Assembly (NCBI GenBank): GCA_944386805.1
Contig: CALXCO010000011.1
Span: forward strand, 1 to 64,000
Direction of reading: 5' to 3'
Length of the DNA stretch: 64,000 nucleotides
From: an uncultured Clostridia bacterium
Lineage (GTDB): Bacteria > Bacillota > Clostridia > Oscillospirales > Ruminococcaceae
The position numbers and the translations under genes were made by a program. The notes beneath the pieces were generated by a model, which was not told the origin of the DNA, searched no databases, and saw only the letters and a program-made list of their open reading frames with translations. Positions 51,224 through 59,439 of the stretch are shown here, in pieces. Each line of letters starts with the position of its first letter. Position 1 is the first letter of the stretch.

Positions 51224-51970
51224 ATGGATTATCAACAGATCAATTCTCAGGTGATCGACGGCTGGTGCCGGGATGGCTGGGAATGGGGAAAACCAATTTC
51301 CCATGAGGTATACCAGAATGCGCTGGCGGGTCAGTGGGGGGTGTACCTGACGCCGACTAAAATTGTCCCGCATGAATGGTTCGGGGAACTTCGCGGGAAA
51401 AAGCTGCTGGGACTTGCCAGCGGCGGCGGGCAGCAGATCCCGATCTTTGCGGCATGCGGCGCATGCTGTACCGTACTGGATTATTCGGAGGTACAGTGTG
51501 AAAGTGAACGGATGGTTGCTGAGCGGGAAGGCTATTCGGTTGAAATCATTCGTGGGGATATGACCAAACGGCTGCCGTTTGCGGATGAAAGCTTTGACAT
51601 CATCTTCCATCCGGTCTCCAACTGTTATATCGAGGAAGTTTTGCCGGTATTTAAAGAATGCTGGCGGGTACTAAAAAAGGGTGGAATCCTGCTTTGTGGA
51701 CTGGATAACGGGATGAATTTTATTGTCGATGAAACCGAGACCAAAATTGTCCATACGCTCCCGTACAACCCGCTGAAAGACCCTGCTCTTTATCAGGAGG
51801 CGATGGCCCGCAATGAAGGCGTCCAGTTCTCCCATACGATGGAAGAACAGATCGGCTGTCAGTTACAGGCCGGGTTCCGACTGACCCATCTGTATGAGGA
51901 TACCAACGGGGTCGGCAACCTGCATGAACATCATATTCCGAGTTTTATTGCGACACGGGCAGTTAAATAA
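51224..51970 (+). CDS. Class I SAM-dependent methyltransferase
   Basis: A 248-residue enzyme. The SAM motifs are LLGLASGGGQQIPIFAACG (I), VLDYS (II), and FDIIFHPVSNCYIEEV with LKKGGILLC. Substrate unknown; it fits methyltransferase domain 11. ATG 51224 has AAGGAGG 8 nt upstream; upstream in-frame codons would overlap the promoter. Confidence 0.9.
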   Translation: MDYQQINSQVIDGWCRDGWEWGKPISHEVYQNALAGQWGVYLTPTKIVPHEWFGELRGKKLLGLASGGGQQIPIFAACGACCTVLDYSEVQCESERMVAEREGYSVEIIRGDMTKRLPFADESFDIIFHPVSNCYIEEVLPVFKECWRVLKKGGILLCGLDNGMNFIVDETETKIVHTLPYNPLKDPALYQEAMARNEGVQFSHTMEEQIGCQLQAGFRLTHLYEDTNGVGNLHEHHIPSFIATRAVK

Positions 51971-51986
51971 TCCGATAAAAAACACC

Positions 51987-52040
51987 GGCCTCCGCCGGGA
52001 AGGGTTACCCAAGATACTCTTCCAGGCAGAGGCCTTTTTT
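51987..52040 (+). terminator. Terminator after the methyltransferase gene
   Basis: GGCCTCCGCCGGG (51987-51999) pairs with CCAGGCAGAGGCC (52022-52034) and six T residues follow. Its right part overlaps the last codons of the converging vanY-like gene. Confidence 0.82.
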
Positions 52041-52778
52041 GTGGATTTCTGCGGCAGCTGATTTGCCGACGTAACGGTAGTGCCAGGGTTCATTGGAGAT
52101 GCCGGTCAGCTCGACTTTATCTTCGGGATATCGTTTGATAAATCCGTATTCATGGGCATGGCTGAGCAGCCAGTCGTACACTTCATATCCGGCTGAGTTG
52201 ATACCGTCGGCATTGATATCGACCGCCAGACCGGTTTCGTGCTCACTGGTTCCAGGAATGGCAACCCAGTCTTCTGCCAGTGCGGCAGCTTCGGCGTCTG
52301 AATATCCTTCTGCACGATAGCTTTCTGTTTTTTCGTCCAGAATCTGCTGTTGTTCTTCATGGGTCCGATATCCGGAGGCTACAATCGGATAAATACCTTC
52401 TGCCCGCATATCGTCAAACATCTGTTGAAGAGCGGGATAGATGCTGGTGGCGACCTTTTCACCGTTGGACAGTTCGGTCAGCTCAACCTGATAATTGTCC
52501 GGCAGAGGGTGCTCCCGGTTGACCAGAATCAGCTGCCAGCCGTCCTCATCTGTTGGGTTACTGTCCATAGTCGACGTTGTTTCGCTGGCAGTCCGGGGGA
52601 ATATGTCCGAAATCTCCTGGACAGGCAGATTTCGCAGCTTTCCTCCGACCGCTGTTGTAAGACAGAGCAGTGCTGCGATGAGGACGATTCGAACAGGTTT
52701 CCGTCTTTTTCTGCGTTTGGGCGTCTGCTCTGCCGGTAAGTTTTCGTTGGGTTCAAAAGGCCGCTGTCGTATGCTCAT
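52005..52778 (-). CDS. VanY-type D-alanyl-D-alanine carboxypeptidase
   Basis: A 257-residue membrane-anchored peptidase: basic N-terminus, one helix (about 29-45), and an M15B domain with SGYRTHEEQQQ, GTSEHETGLAVDI (zinc His and Asp) and EPWHYRYVG (catalytic Glu and zinc His). It trims D-Ala from peptidoglycan precursors. It follows vanS-like and vanR-like genes, a regulator-plus-VanY set, with no D-Ala-D-Lac or D-Ala-D-Ser ligase present. Confidence 0.9.
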   Translation of the reverse strand: MSIRQRPFEPNENLPAEQTPKRRKRRKPVRIVLIAALLCLTTAVGGKLRNLPVQEISDIFPRTASETTSTMDSNPTDEDGWQLILVNREHPLPDNYQVELTELSNGEKVATSIYPALQQMFDDMRAEGIYPIVASGYRTHEEQQQILDEKTESYRAEGYSDAEAAALAEDWVAIPGTSEHETGLAVDINADGINSAGYEVYDWLLSHAHEYGFIKRYPEDKVELTGISNEPWHYRYVGKSAAAEIHKKGLCLEEYLG

Positions 52779-52899
52779 ATTCTTCTCACACTTTCCGGGC
52801 AAAAGAAATCGCCCTGTTTGGTTACCTTGATTGTACCAGAACAGGGCGAAGAATATTTTCGGGTTTTACGGCAGAAAAATGATTTTATCCTGCGGAAAT

Positions 52900-54015
52900 T
52901 CATACGATTTTCTGACAATTTTTCGGAAGGATGACTTCAAAACAAATGCTTTCGTTTTCACTTGTTGCCCGGATGGTACCGCCATGCAGCGTGACAATCT
53001 CCTTTGCAATCGCCAGCCCAAGCCCGGCACCGCCGGTCCTGGAGGAACGGGAGGAATCGACCCGGTAAAACTGTTCAAAAATCCGGCTCAGCTTTTCAGG
53101 CGGAATGGTTTTGCCTTTATTTTTCAGGTCAATTTCAATCTGTTCACCCAGGCTGTACATCGACAGAAAAATTTGGGTGTCCGGATAGCTGTAATTGACC
53201 GCATTTCGGATGAGGTTGTCCAGAACCCGCTCGATTTTATCCGGGTCACAGAGGATGGTAATATCTGGTTGGATGGCTGTTTCCCATTCCAGCCCCTTTT
53301 CAGCCAGAATCGGGTTAAATTCAAAGGTGATCTGTTCCAGCATCCGGCTGAAGTTGACCCGTTCCGGTTCAAGGGTAAGGGTGGTCAGGTTAAAACGGGT
53401 AATGTCAAAAAAGTCGTTGATCAGATCTTCCAGCCGAAGGGCTTTGTCCAGCGCAATGCCGGTATATCGTGCCCGCAGTTCCGGCGAAATCTGCGGTTCA
53501 TCCTGCAGCAGATTCAGGTAGCCGATGACACTCGTCAGCGGCGTTTTGAGGTCATGCGCCAGATAGACAATCAGGTCGTTTTTCCGCTGTTCGGCTTCCC
53601 GTGCCGCAGAGGCGTTCCGCAATGCCTGCTCGCGAATCAGATTCATCTCATCCTGTACCGGTTTCATCGCTTTCGGGAGGAGTATTTCCTGTTCATTCGT
53701 TGTCGCCAGCTGTTTGGAGGCCTCGATCAGCTGGTCGAGATACCGGAGCGGACGGTTGATAAACAGATAGGTAATCAAAAGCCAGATAGCCCCCAGCGTA
53801 CAGAAAAACGCCAGAATGATATTGTCCTGAATCCAGTGCAGCAGCTGGTAGACCGGGTCCCATGGCTGCCAGACAAAGCTCCTTGCCACCTGCCACAACA
53901 CAAAAACCAGCAGGCCAAACAGAACACAGGAACCGAATATCGCCAGCAGATATTGCAATAGAATCTGACGGCTGAGTTGACTGCGCCGCGAGGATGGGAT
54001 TTTGTTGTTATTCAA
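52900..54015 (-). CDS. VanS-like sensor histidine kinase
   Basis: A 371-residue kinase: two membrane helices (about 17-39 and 55-77) around a short external loop, a HAMP-like linker, H-box YLAHDLKTPLTSVIGYL, N-box IRNAVNYS, and G-boxes in GGAGLGLAIAKEI. The H-box closely matches VanS kinases. It overlaps the regulator stop by 8 nt. The signal is probably cell-wall related; resistance is not implied. Confidence 0.9.
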   Translation of the reverse strand: MNNNKIPSSRRSQLSRQILLQYLLAIFGSCVLFGLLVFVLWQVARSFVWQPWDPVYQLLHWIQDNIILAFFCTLGAIWLLITYLFINRPLRYLDQLIEASKQLATTNEQEILLPKAMKPVQDEMNLIREQALRNASAAREAEQRKNDLIVYLAHDLKTPLTSVIGYLNLLQDEPQISPELRARYTGIALDKALRLEDLINDFFDITRFNLTTLTLEPERVNFSRMLEQITFEFNPILAEKGLEWETAIQPDITILCDPDKIERVLDNLIRNAVNYSYPDTQIFLSMYSLGEQIEIDLKNKGKTIPPEKLSRIFEQFYRVDSSRSSRTGGAGLGLAIAKEIVTLHGGTIRATSENESICFEVILPKNCQKIV

Positions 54016-54712
54016 TGGTGTATCCGACCCCCCAGATGGTTTTGATATATTTTGGACGGCGGGGAGGTTCCTGCATCTTTTCCCGAAGCCGTGCGATATG
54101 TGCCATCACGGTGTTGTTGCTGTCCAGATATTTCTCTTCCCATACCGCTTCAAATAACTCTTCGGATGAAACCGCTTTACCCTGATGGCTGCACAGATAC
54201 CATAAGATATTGAACTCCGTCGGTGTTACCGTCAGTTCTTTGCCGTTAAGGGTACATTTATGCTGACTGCGGGAGATAGACAGGCCGCGAATTTGTATCA
54301 GATCGTCTTCTGTGGATGTTTTTTCCGGCTGTCCGCTGTGGTCATACCGCAGGTACCGCCGCAGTTGGGTCTTGATACGTGCCACAAGTTCCAGCGGATT
54401 GAACGGCTTGGTGATATAATCGTCTGCTCCGATGGCGAGTCCGGTGATCTTGTCGATATCTTCCACCCTTGCGGTCAGCATGACAATCGGAAAAAGGTAT
54501 TTTTCCCGTATCTTCCGGCAGAGGGTAAACCCGTCGGTATCCGGCAGCATGACGTCCAGTACCGCAAGGGAAGGCTGCTGCTGTTCAATACAGGCAAGCG
54601 CATCGGTTCCGTTATAGCAGGTGAAAACCGTATAGCCTTCATTTTTCAGGTAGACTTCTACCAGTCCGGCAATTTCCTCCTCGTCATCGACGACCAGGAT
54701 TTTTTCATTCAT
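54008..54712 (-). CDS. VanR-like OmpR-family response regulator
   Basis: A 234-residue regulator with a receiver (VVDDEEEI, phospho-Asp in VLDVMLPDTDG, MLTAR, KPF) and a winged-helix output (LTVTPTEFNILWYLC, NNTVMAHIARLREK, IWGVGYTIE), matching VanR in layout. It heads the operon behind TTGAAA-17-TATAAT (54788-54760, minus strand). Confidence 0.92.
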   Translation of the reverse strand: MNEKILVVDDEEEIAGLVEVYLKNEGYTVFTCYNGTDALACIEQQQPSLAVLDVMLPDTDGFTLCRKIREKYLFPIVMLTARVEDIDKITGLAIGADDYITKPFNPLELVARIKTQLRRYLRYDHSGQPEKTSTEDDLIQIRGLSISRSQHKCTLNGKELTVTPTEFNILWYLCSHQGKAVSSEELFEAVWEEKYLDSNNTVMAHIARLREKMQEPPRRPKYIKTIWGVGYTIE

Positions 54713-54759
54713 CTGCGGACCTCCATTTCCGATAGCCGTTTAAGGCTGTATATAGTCTG

Positions 54760-54788
54760 ATTATACCATACGAAAATTCTGCTTTCAA
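54760..54788 (-). promoter_or_regulatory. Promoter of the vanRS-like operon
   Basis: On the minus strand TTGAAA (54788-54783) and TATAAT (54765-54760) are 17 bases apart. Confidence 0.7.
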
Positions 54789-54818
54789 TCTGTACAAGGG
54801 CATTATACGCCAGAGATA

Positions 54819-54852
54819 ATAAAAAAGCTGTGGCAGAATCTTCTGCCACAGC
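54819..54852 (-). terminator. Terminator of the nitroreductase gene
   Basis: GCTGTGGCAGAA and TTCTGCCACAGC form a 12-bp stem (54827-54852) with a two-base loop; on the minus strand six or more T residues follow. Confidence 0.85.
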
Positions 54853-54870
54853 CTGTTGTACAGCATCTGA

Positions 54871-55395
54871 TTAGTCGAAAATTACATAGCCATCTTTACG
54901 GGGTTTGGCAGGTGCTTCCTGGACAGGGTATCCGAGGATGCAGTTGCCGATGCCGGCATAGTTTTCCGGAATGCCCCATTCTTTCATCATGGCCTTGCCT
55001 TCATCGCTCTGGAATACTTCCCGTGCACGGTGAATCCAGCAGCTGCCCAGTCCGATTGCGTGTGCAGCGTTGAGCAGATTACCCATGACCAGGCTTCCGT
55101 CTTCGACAAAGACGCCGCCGCGGGATGCGTCAGCAAAAACAATCAGCAGAGTCGGTGCGCCGTAAAAAGGATGCCCGTCCGGGTTGCCCATGACGGCAGC
55201 GTTGAGCCGTTCAATCTTTGCGATTTTAGCAGCATCCTGAACTACGACGATGATCGGTTCCTGGGTTCCCATCGCAGTCGGTGCCCATGTTCCGGCTTCC
55301 AGTACTGCGTTCAGCTCTTCCGGTTTGATCTGGTCAGGCTTATAGCTGCGGCAGCTGCGGCGGGTTTTAAGTGCGTCCAATACAACATTTGTCAT
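54871..55395 (-). CDS. Nitroreductase-family flavoprotein
   Basis: A 174-residue FMN enzyme (LKTRRSCRSYKPDQI, AGTWAPTAMGTQEP, NLLNAAHAIGLGSCWIHRA). It reduces nitro or quinone-like compounds with NAD(P)H. The physiological substrate is unknown. It is a single-gene unit. Confidence 0.9.
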   Translation of the reverse strand: MTNVVLDALKTRRSCRSYKPDQIKPEELNAVLEAGTWAPTAMGTQEPIIVVVQDAAKIAKIERLNAAVMGNPDGHPFYGAPTLLIVFADASRGGVFVEDGSLVMGNLLNAAHAIGLGSCWIHRAREVFQSDEGKAMMKEWGIPENYAGIGNCILGYPVQEAPAKPRKDGYVIFD

Positions 55396-55484
55396 ATAAA
55401 AAACATCCTTCCTGTTGTCAAGTCAAGACTGTTAAAGATTGACAAATAAATTATAGCATCGGCGACTTTTTGTGTCAAGCTGTC

Positions 55485-56687
55485 TTATTCCGGCAGGTTG
55501 GTCAGCGGTTCGTCGATCAGGTAATTGACGGCGCCAACTTCTTTTCCTTCACGGTAGTATACTCTGGGGACCCGTTTTCCAATCAGGCAGAACAGCTCAT
55601 AACTGATGGTATCCGCGTATCCGGCCAGCTCATCAAAGGTGATGCAGTCATCTCCGTCGGTTCCGACGATGGTGACGATATCTTCTTCCGATACACCGGG
55701 AATGTCAGTGACATCTACCATGATCTGATCCATACAGACGTTGCCGATAACCCGTGCCCGTTTGCCGCGAATCAGGACGCTTGCTTTCCCGCTCATGCAG
55801 CGCAGATAACCGTCCGCATATCCGATCGGAACGGTTGCGATAATCCGGTCTTTGTCGGTCGTATAGTGGCGGCCATAGCTGACGGCGTTGCCGGCATGGA
55901 GCGTTTTAACCATCGTGACAACCGAACGGATGGACAGCAGCGGCTGGAGATCCAGCGCACAGCCTTTCTTGGTGTCGACCGGCATTCCGTACAGAATAAT
56001 CCCGGCACGGACATAGTCATACTGGCAGCTGCGTTCGTTTTCAATGCCGGCAGAGTTTTGCAGATGACGGCAGGTGAAATGGATACCCGCGGCTTCCAGT
56101 GCCGCAACCGTCCGGTCGAACCGCTGCTGCTGCAGCATCGTGTAGGCTTCTCCTTCCGGGGTGATGTCGTCCGCTGAGGAAAAATGGCTGAAAATACCGT
56201 CAAACTGCAATCCCGGCAGGCTGGTCACCTGTTTGATTTCTTCGGCGGGGTCCTGGTCTTCCCGGACGACAAACCCGATACGTCCCATACCGGTGTCGAG
56301 CTTGATATGGCAGTGGACCTTTACGCCTGCTGCAACAGCTGCCCGGCTGAGGTCGCCTGCATACTGGCTGGAATAGACGGTCTGGGTGATGCCGTACCCT
56401 GCTAGGTCGGCAGCACGCCGGTAGGGAGTCGGCCCCAGAATCAGAATATCTCCTTTGACACCCTTCCGGCGGAGAGAAAGTGCTTCTTCCAGATTGGAAA
56501 CTGCAAAAAAGTGGATGCCCAGCTGTTCCAGTTCGCCGGCGATGTACCCGTCGCCATGCCCATAGGCGTCTGCTTTGACGACGGCGATGATGCCGGTCTG
56601 CGGCGGGACAGCCGAGCGGATGGCTTCAATATTATGCTTGAGGGCGTCGAGATTGATTTCTGCCCAGGTCCGTTTTAAAAACTCCAT
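55485..56687 (-). CDS. alr: Alanine racemase
   Basis: A 400-residue PLP enzyme: TWAEINLDALKHNI, PLP-Lys38 in VVKADAYGHG, and the C-terminal beta-barrel with GRHYTTDKDRI, PIGYADGY and MDQIMVDVT. It makes D-alanine for peptidoglycan. There is no membrane domain, so it is not a VanT-type serine racemase. ATG 56687 is preferred; 56696 is an alternative. It lies upstream of the vanRS/vanY set. Confidence 0.93.
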   Translation of the reverse strand: MEFLKRTWAEINLDALKHNIEAIRSAVPPQTGIIAVVKADAYGHGDGYIAGELEQLGIHFFAVSNLEEALSLRRKGVKGDILILGPTPYRRAADLAGYGITQTVYSSQYAGDLSRAAVAAGVKVHCHIKLDTGMGRIGFVVREDQDPAEEIKQVTSLPGLQFDGIFSHFSSADDITPEGEAYTMLQQQRFDRTVAALEAAGIHFTCRHLQNSAGIENERSCQYDYVRAGIILYGMPVDTKKGCALDLQPLLSIRSVVTMVKTLHAGNAVSYGRHYTTDKDRIIATVPIGYADGYLRCMSGKASVLIRGKRARVIGNVCMDQIMVDVTDIPGVSEEDIVTIVGTDGDDCITFDELAGYADTISYELFCLIGKRVPRVYYREGKEVGAVNYLIDEPLTNLPE

Positions 56688-56856
56688 CAATACCATACCT
56701 TTCTGTATGAAAGTACAGCCCAACTCCAACGCAGAAAAGTTGAACTGCAAAAAAGTTTATGATAAAAATACTACCCGAAATTTTTATTCAATGATATAAT
56801 AAGATTCAGGCAGGGCTGTGCGCCTGTTGCCATTTGACAGGAAGGAAGCGAACGCT

Positions 56857-57375
56857 ATGACCAATACATTTGATCCTGACAGAACTCGTTCTGCCTGTTT
56901 TACCGGACACCGTCCACGGGTGCTGAAAAACTGCCGGATGGATGACCTGCGTCTGGCTCTGCATAACGCGATTCAGGAAGCAGTAGACGCCGGTTATGAA
57001 CGGTTTTATTGCGGAATGGCGATGGGAAGCGATATCCTTGCGGGGGAACTGGTCGTCTCGTTGCGGGAACAGTTTCCATGGATCAAGCTGATCTGTGTGT
57101 TCCCGTTTTTGAATCAGACAGAGAGCTGGCCGGAGGAATGGCAGGAACGATATCATCGTCTGCTGGATAAGGCAGATGATGAGGTGACCATCATACCGGC
57201 TGACTATTTTACCGATGGGTACTTGGTACGGGACCGCTACATGGTCGACCACAGTTCGCTGCTGATCGGGATCTATAATGGTTCTGCGCGAGGTGGAACA
57301 GCATATACGGTAAAGTATGCCCGCAGTCAGGGGTTGGAAACCCGGCTGATTGAACCCGGAAAATATCGCTTTTAA
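56857..57375 (+). CDS. SLOG-family protein (DUF1273, YpsA-like)
   Basis: A 172-residue Rossmann-like protein: ACFTGHRP start, FYCGMAMGSDILAGE nucleotide-binding loop, then GTAYTVKYA. The SLOG superfamily binds nucleotides or related ligands; YpsA affects cell division in Firmicutes. ATG 56857 has GGAAGGAAG upstream. Confidence 0.88.
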   Translation: MTNTFDPDRTRSACFTGHRPRVLKNCRMDDLRLALHNAIQEAVDAGYERFYCGMAMGSDILAGELVVSLREQFPWIKLICVFPFLNQTESWPEEWQERYHRLLDKADDEVTIIPADYFTDGYLVRDRYMVDHSSLLIGIYNGSARGGTAYTVKYARSQGLETRLIEPGKYRF

Positions 57376-58052
57376 CACTATACTATATTTAGCAGCTTTT
57401 TGCAAGGAGAAAAAATGTGAAAAACTTATTTTGTTTTTATTTTTTCTTTTGCAGATTATATAACCGGATGCAATTACGTTTTGGAAAACGGTTGGATAAA
57501 ATTCGTCTTTTTTGACAGAATTTTTCTTTTATTGTATACGTTTATGCGATTTTTTTCCGGCCATTTTTCCCCGGTTTTACAAAATGTACTATCCGGAAAA
57601 AAAATACACGTTATCCACCGTTTCCACAGGGTTATCAACATTCCACCTGCCTGTCAACCGCCCCTTTTCCACCGGATGCGTCTGGAAGATGAACAGAAAA
57701 TGACAGAAAATCCGTAAAACCGGCATTTTTGGCAGACAGTTTCCAAAAGTTTTCCACATTTGCCCGGTTGAAAGTGTGGACAGCCTGTTTTTTGAACAGA
57801 CACAAGATATTGTGTCCCGGCGTAAAATCCACCCCCGACCGACCGGGCGCCGGATTGGAAAAAGTGACGGAAACAACCGGCTGTTTTTGCAAAATTACGA
57901 CAAAATCTCAGAAAACAGTAGCGGATTTTGCTTAATTGTGATATACTGAATTAGAAACAATAAATTATACGGTACCGGGTGTGCCGGAATCATTTTGACT
58001 GAGCGTAAAGATGGTTTGTGGCGGTTTCCCCGCTGAAAGGTGTGAAGATTTC
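57376..58052. other. Long gene-free region with DnaA-box-like cluster
   Basis: No convincing gene in 677 bases. The left third is strongly AT-rich. DnaA-box-like 9-mers follow on the plus strand: TTATCCACC (57611), GTTTCCACA (57620), TTATCAACA (57632), TTTTCCACC (57665) and TTTTCCACA (57750), with a minus-strand TGTGGACAG near 57775. A promoter-like TTGACA-17-TATACG (57512-57540) precedes them. Prevailing gene direction flips across this gap. It could be a replication-initiator binding region. Confidence 0.4.
57512..57540 (+). promoter_or_regulatory. Promoter-like element with no gene behind it
   Basis: TTGACA and TATACG are separated by 17 bases. No credible coding frame follows for about 500 bases, so any transcript would be noncoding. 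Confidence 0.4.
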
Positions 58053-59213
58053 GTGTCGTATTCCTCAAAGGGCCGGAAGGTCAGAAGACGTCGAAAAAGT
58101 GTCAATGTCCGCAATCTGATTATTCTGATCGGCGGTGCAGTGATTACAATTGTTTTATTTGTGTTGCTGGTCAGCGGTGCGGTGCGTCTGATCTCCAAAG
58201 GATTGGGAGCAATAACTGGACAGGGTAGTTCTGATACGAGCGGCAGTTCGGTTACCAGTTCGGACGAGCCGTCGTCGGAAGAAAACCAGGAAACTGCTTA
58301 TACCTGGACAACGGTCCAGATGGCTGAAGCAGATGAACGTCAGGGCGATCTGATTCTGGTCAACTCGACGCATGAATACCGCAGTGAGCCGGAAGACCTG
58401 CTGATCTTTTATGGAAACAAGACCAATTCGTATGGCCTGAAAGAAGCGGAAATGTACGCTAAGTCTTCGGTTGTCACCGCGATGAATAATATGATGGATG
58501 CCTTTAAGGAAGCAACCGGCAATACGTCGGTTTTGCTGACAAGTGCTTATCGTGATGTGGATTATCAGCAGCAGCTGTACGATGCAGATCTGGCGGCAAG
58601 CGGACTGTCGACTTCCGATTCGGTCTCCAAGCCGGGCTACAGCGAGCATCATACCGGTTATGCACTCGACCTTTCCTATCAGTCTTCGGCTGGCAACAAC
58701 TATCTCGATGGAACGGGCGATTACGCATGGCTGGTCGAGAATTGCTATAAATATGGATTTATTGTACGGTATACCGAGGACAAGTCCAGCATCACCGGCA
58801 TTATCTCCGAGCCGTGGCATTACCGGTATGTCGGTACGGTACACGCTGAGGCAATAACCAAGGGCGGGTATTGTCTGGAGGAGTATATTGAGATGATCAA
58901 ACTCCACGACAGCACCAATCCGTATGAGTTTACCTCTGAGTCGGGCAGCAAATACCTGATTTATTATACGGCAGGCGCAGGTGCTACGACCGACGTTCCG
59001 GTTATCTCCGGCAAGAGCTATTCCATCTCCGGTACCAACGAGGGTGGATTTGTGACGGTTGTTTCTCTGGATACCCAGAGCAGCACGACTTCCAGTACGT
59101 CGGATACGTCCGGTGACACCACTTCTGGTGAAAGCGGCAGCTCGGCTGATGCAGCGTCGGAAGAGTCCGGCAGTTCGGACAGCTCAGAAAGTTCGGATGC
59201 AGTTTCCGGCTGA
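58053..59213 (+). CDS. Second VanY-type D,D-carboxypeptidase, with Ser-rich tail
   Basis: A 386-residue protein: basic N-terminus (GRKVRRRRKSVN), one helix (about 20-42), a Ser-rich linker, an M15B domain (LTSAYRDVDYQQQ, GYSEHHTGYALDL, EPWHYRYVG) and a Ser/Asp-rich C-terminal tail after about 350. GTG 58053 is chosen as it gives a typical N-terminus; ATG 58011 is possible. It is a paralogue of the VanY-like protein at 52.0-52.8 kb. An extended -10 (TGATATACT) lies near 57939. Confidence 0.87.
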   Translation: MSYSSKGRKVRRRRKSVNVRNLIILIGGAVITIVLFVLLVSGAVRLISKGLGAITGQGSSDTSGSSVTSSDEPSSEENQETAYTWTTVQMAEADERQGDLILVNSTHEYRSEPEDLLIFYGNKTNSYGLKEAEMYAKSSVVTAMNNMMDAFKEATGNTSVLLTSAYRDVDYQQQLYDADLAASGLSTSDSVSKPGYSEHHTGYALDLSYQSSAGNNYLDGTGDYAWLVENCYKYGFIVRYTEDKSSITGIISEPWHYRYVGTVHAEAITKGGYCLEEYIEMIKLHDSTNPYEFTSESGSKYLIYYTAGAGATTDVPVISGKSYSISGTNEGGFVTVVSLDTQSSTTSSTSDTSGDTTSGESGSSADAASEESGSSDSSESSDAVSG

Positions 59214-59236
59214 GCGGATACAGAATAAGCTTGAAA

Positions 59237-59273
59237 AGCGGAGCGGTGGCTGATGGGCTGCTGCTCCGTTTTT
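59237..59273 (+). terminator. Terminator after the second VanY-like gene
   Basis: CGGAGC (59239-59244) pairs with GCTCCG (59263-59268), extended by weaker inner pairs, and five T residues follow. Confidence 0.75.
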
Positions 59274-59439
59274 GGCAGATTCAGGTTTGTGTAAAATCCA
59301 TGTAGAACCGTTTCAGGTGATTGACATTGACGGTGGATTTGTATACAATGAATCTGTATTTTCTGCCGGTTGGGAGGATAAATTTTCAGTCCCGCCGGCA
59401 AGATTTGTGGAACCAATCGGAAAGGATGTGGAGGGAATG

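Noticed and set aside
52005..54712. Vancomycin-resistance cluster
   Set aside because: Only VanR, VanS and VanY homologues are present. No D-Ala-D-Lac or D-Ala-D-Ser ligase, VanH, VanX or VanT is in the window.
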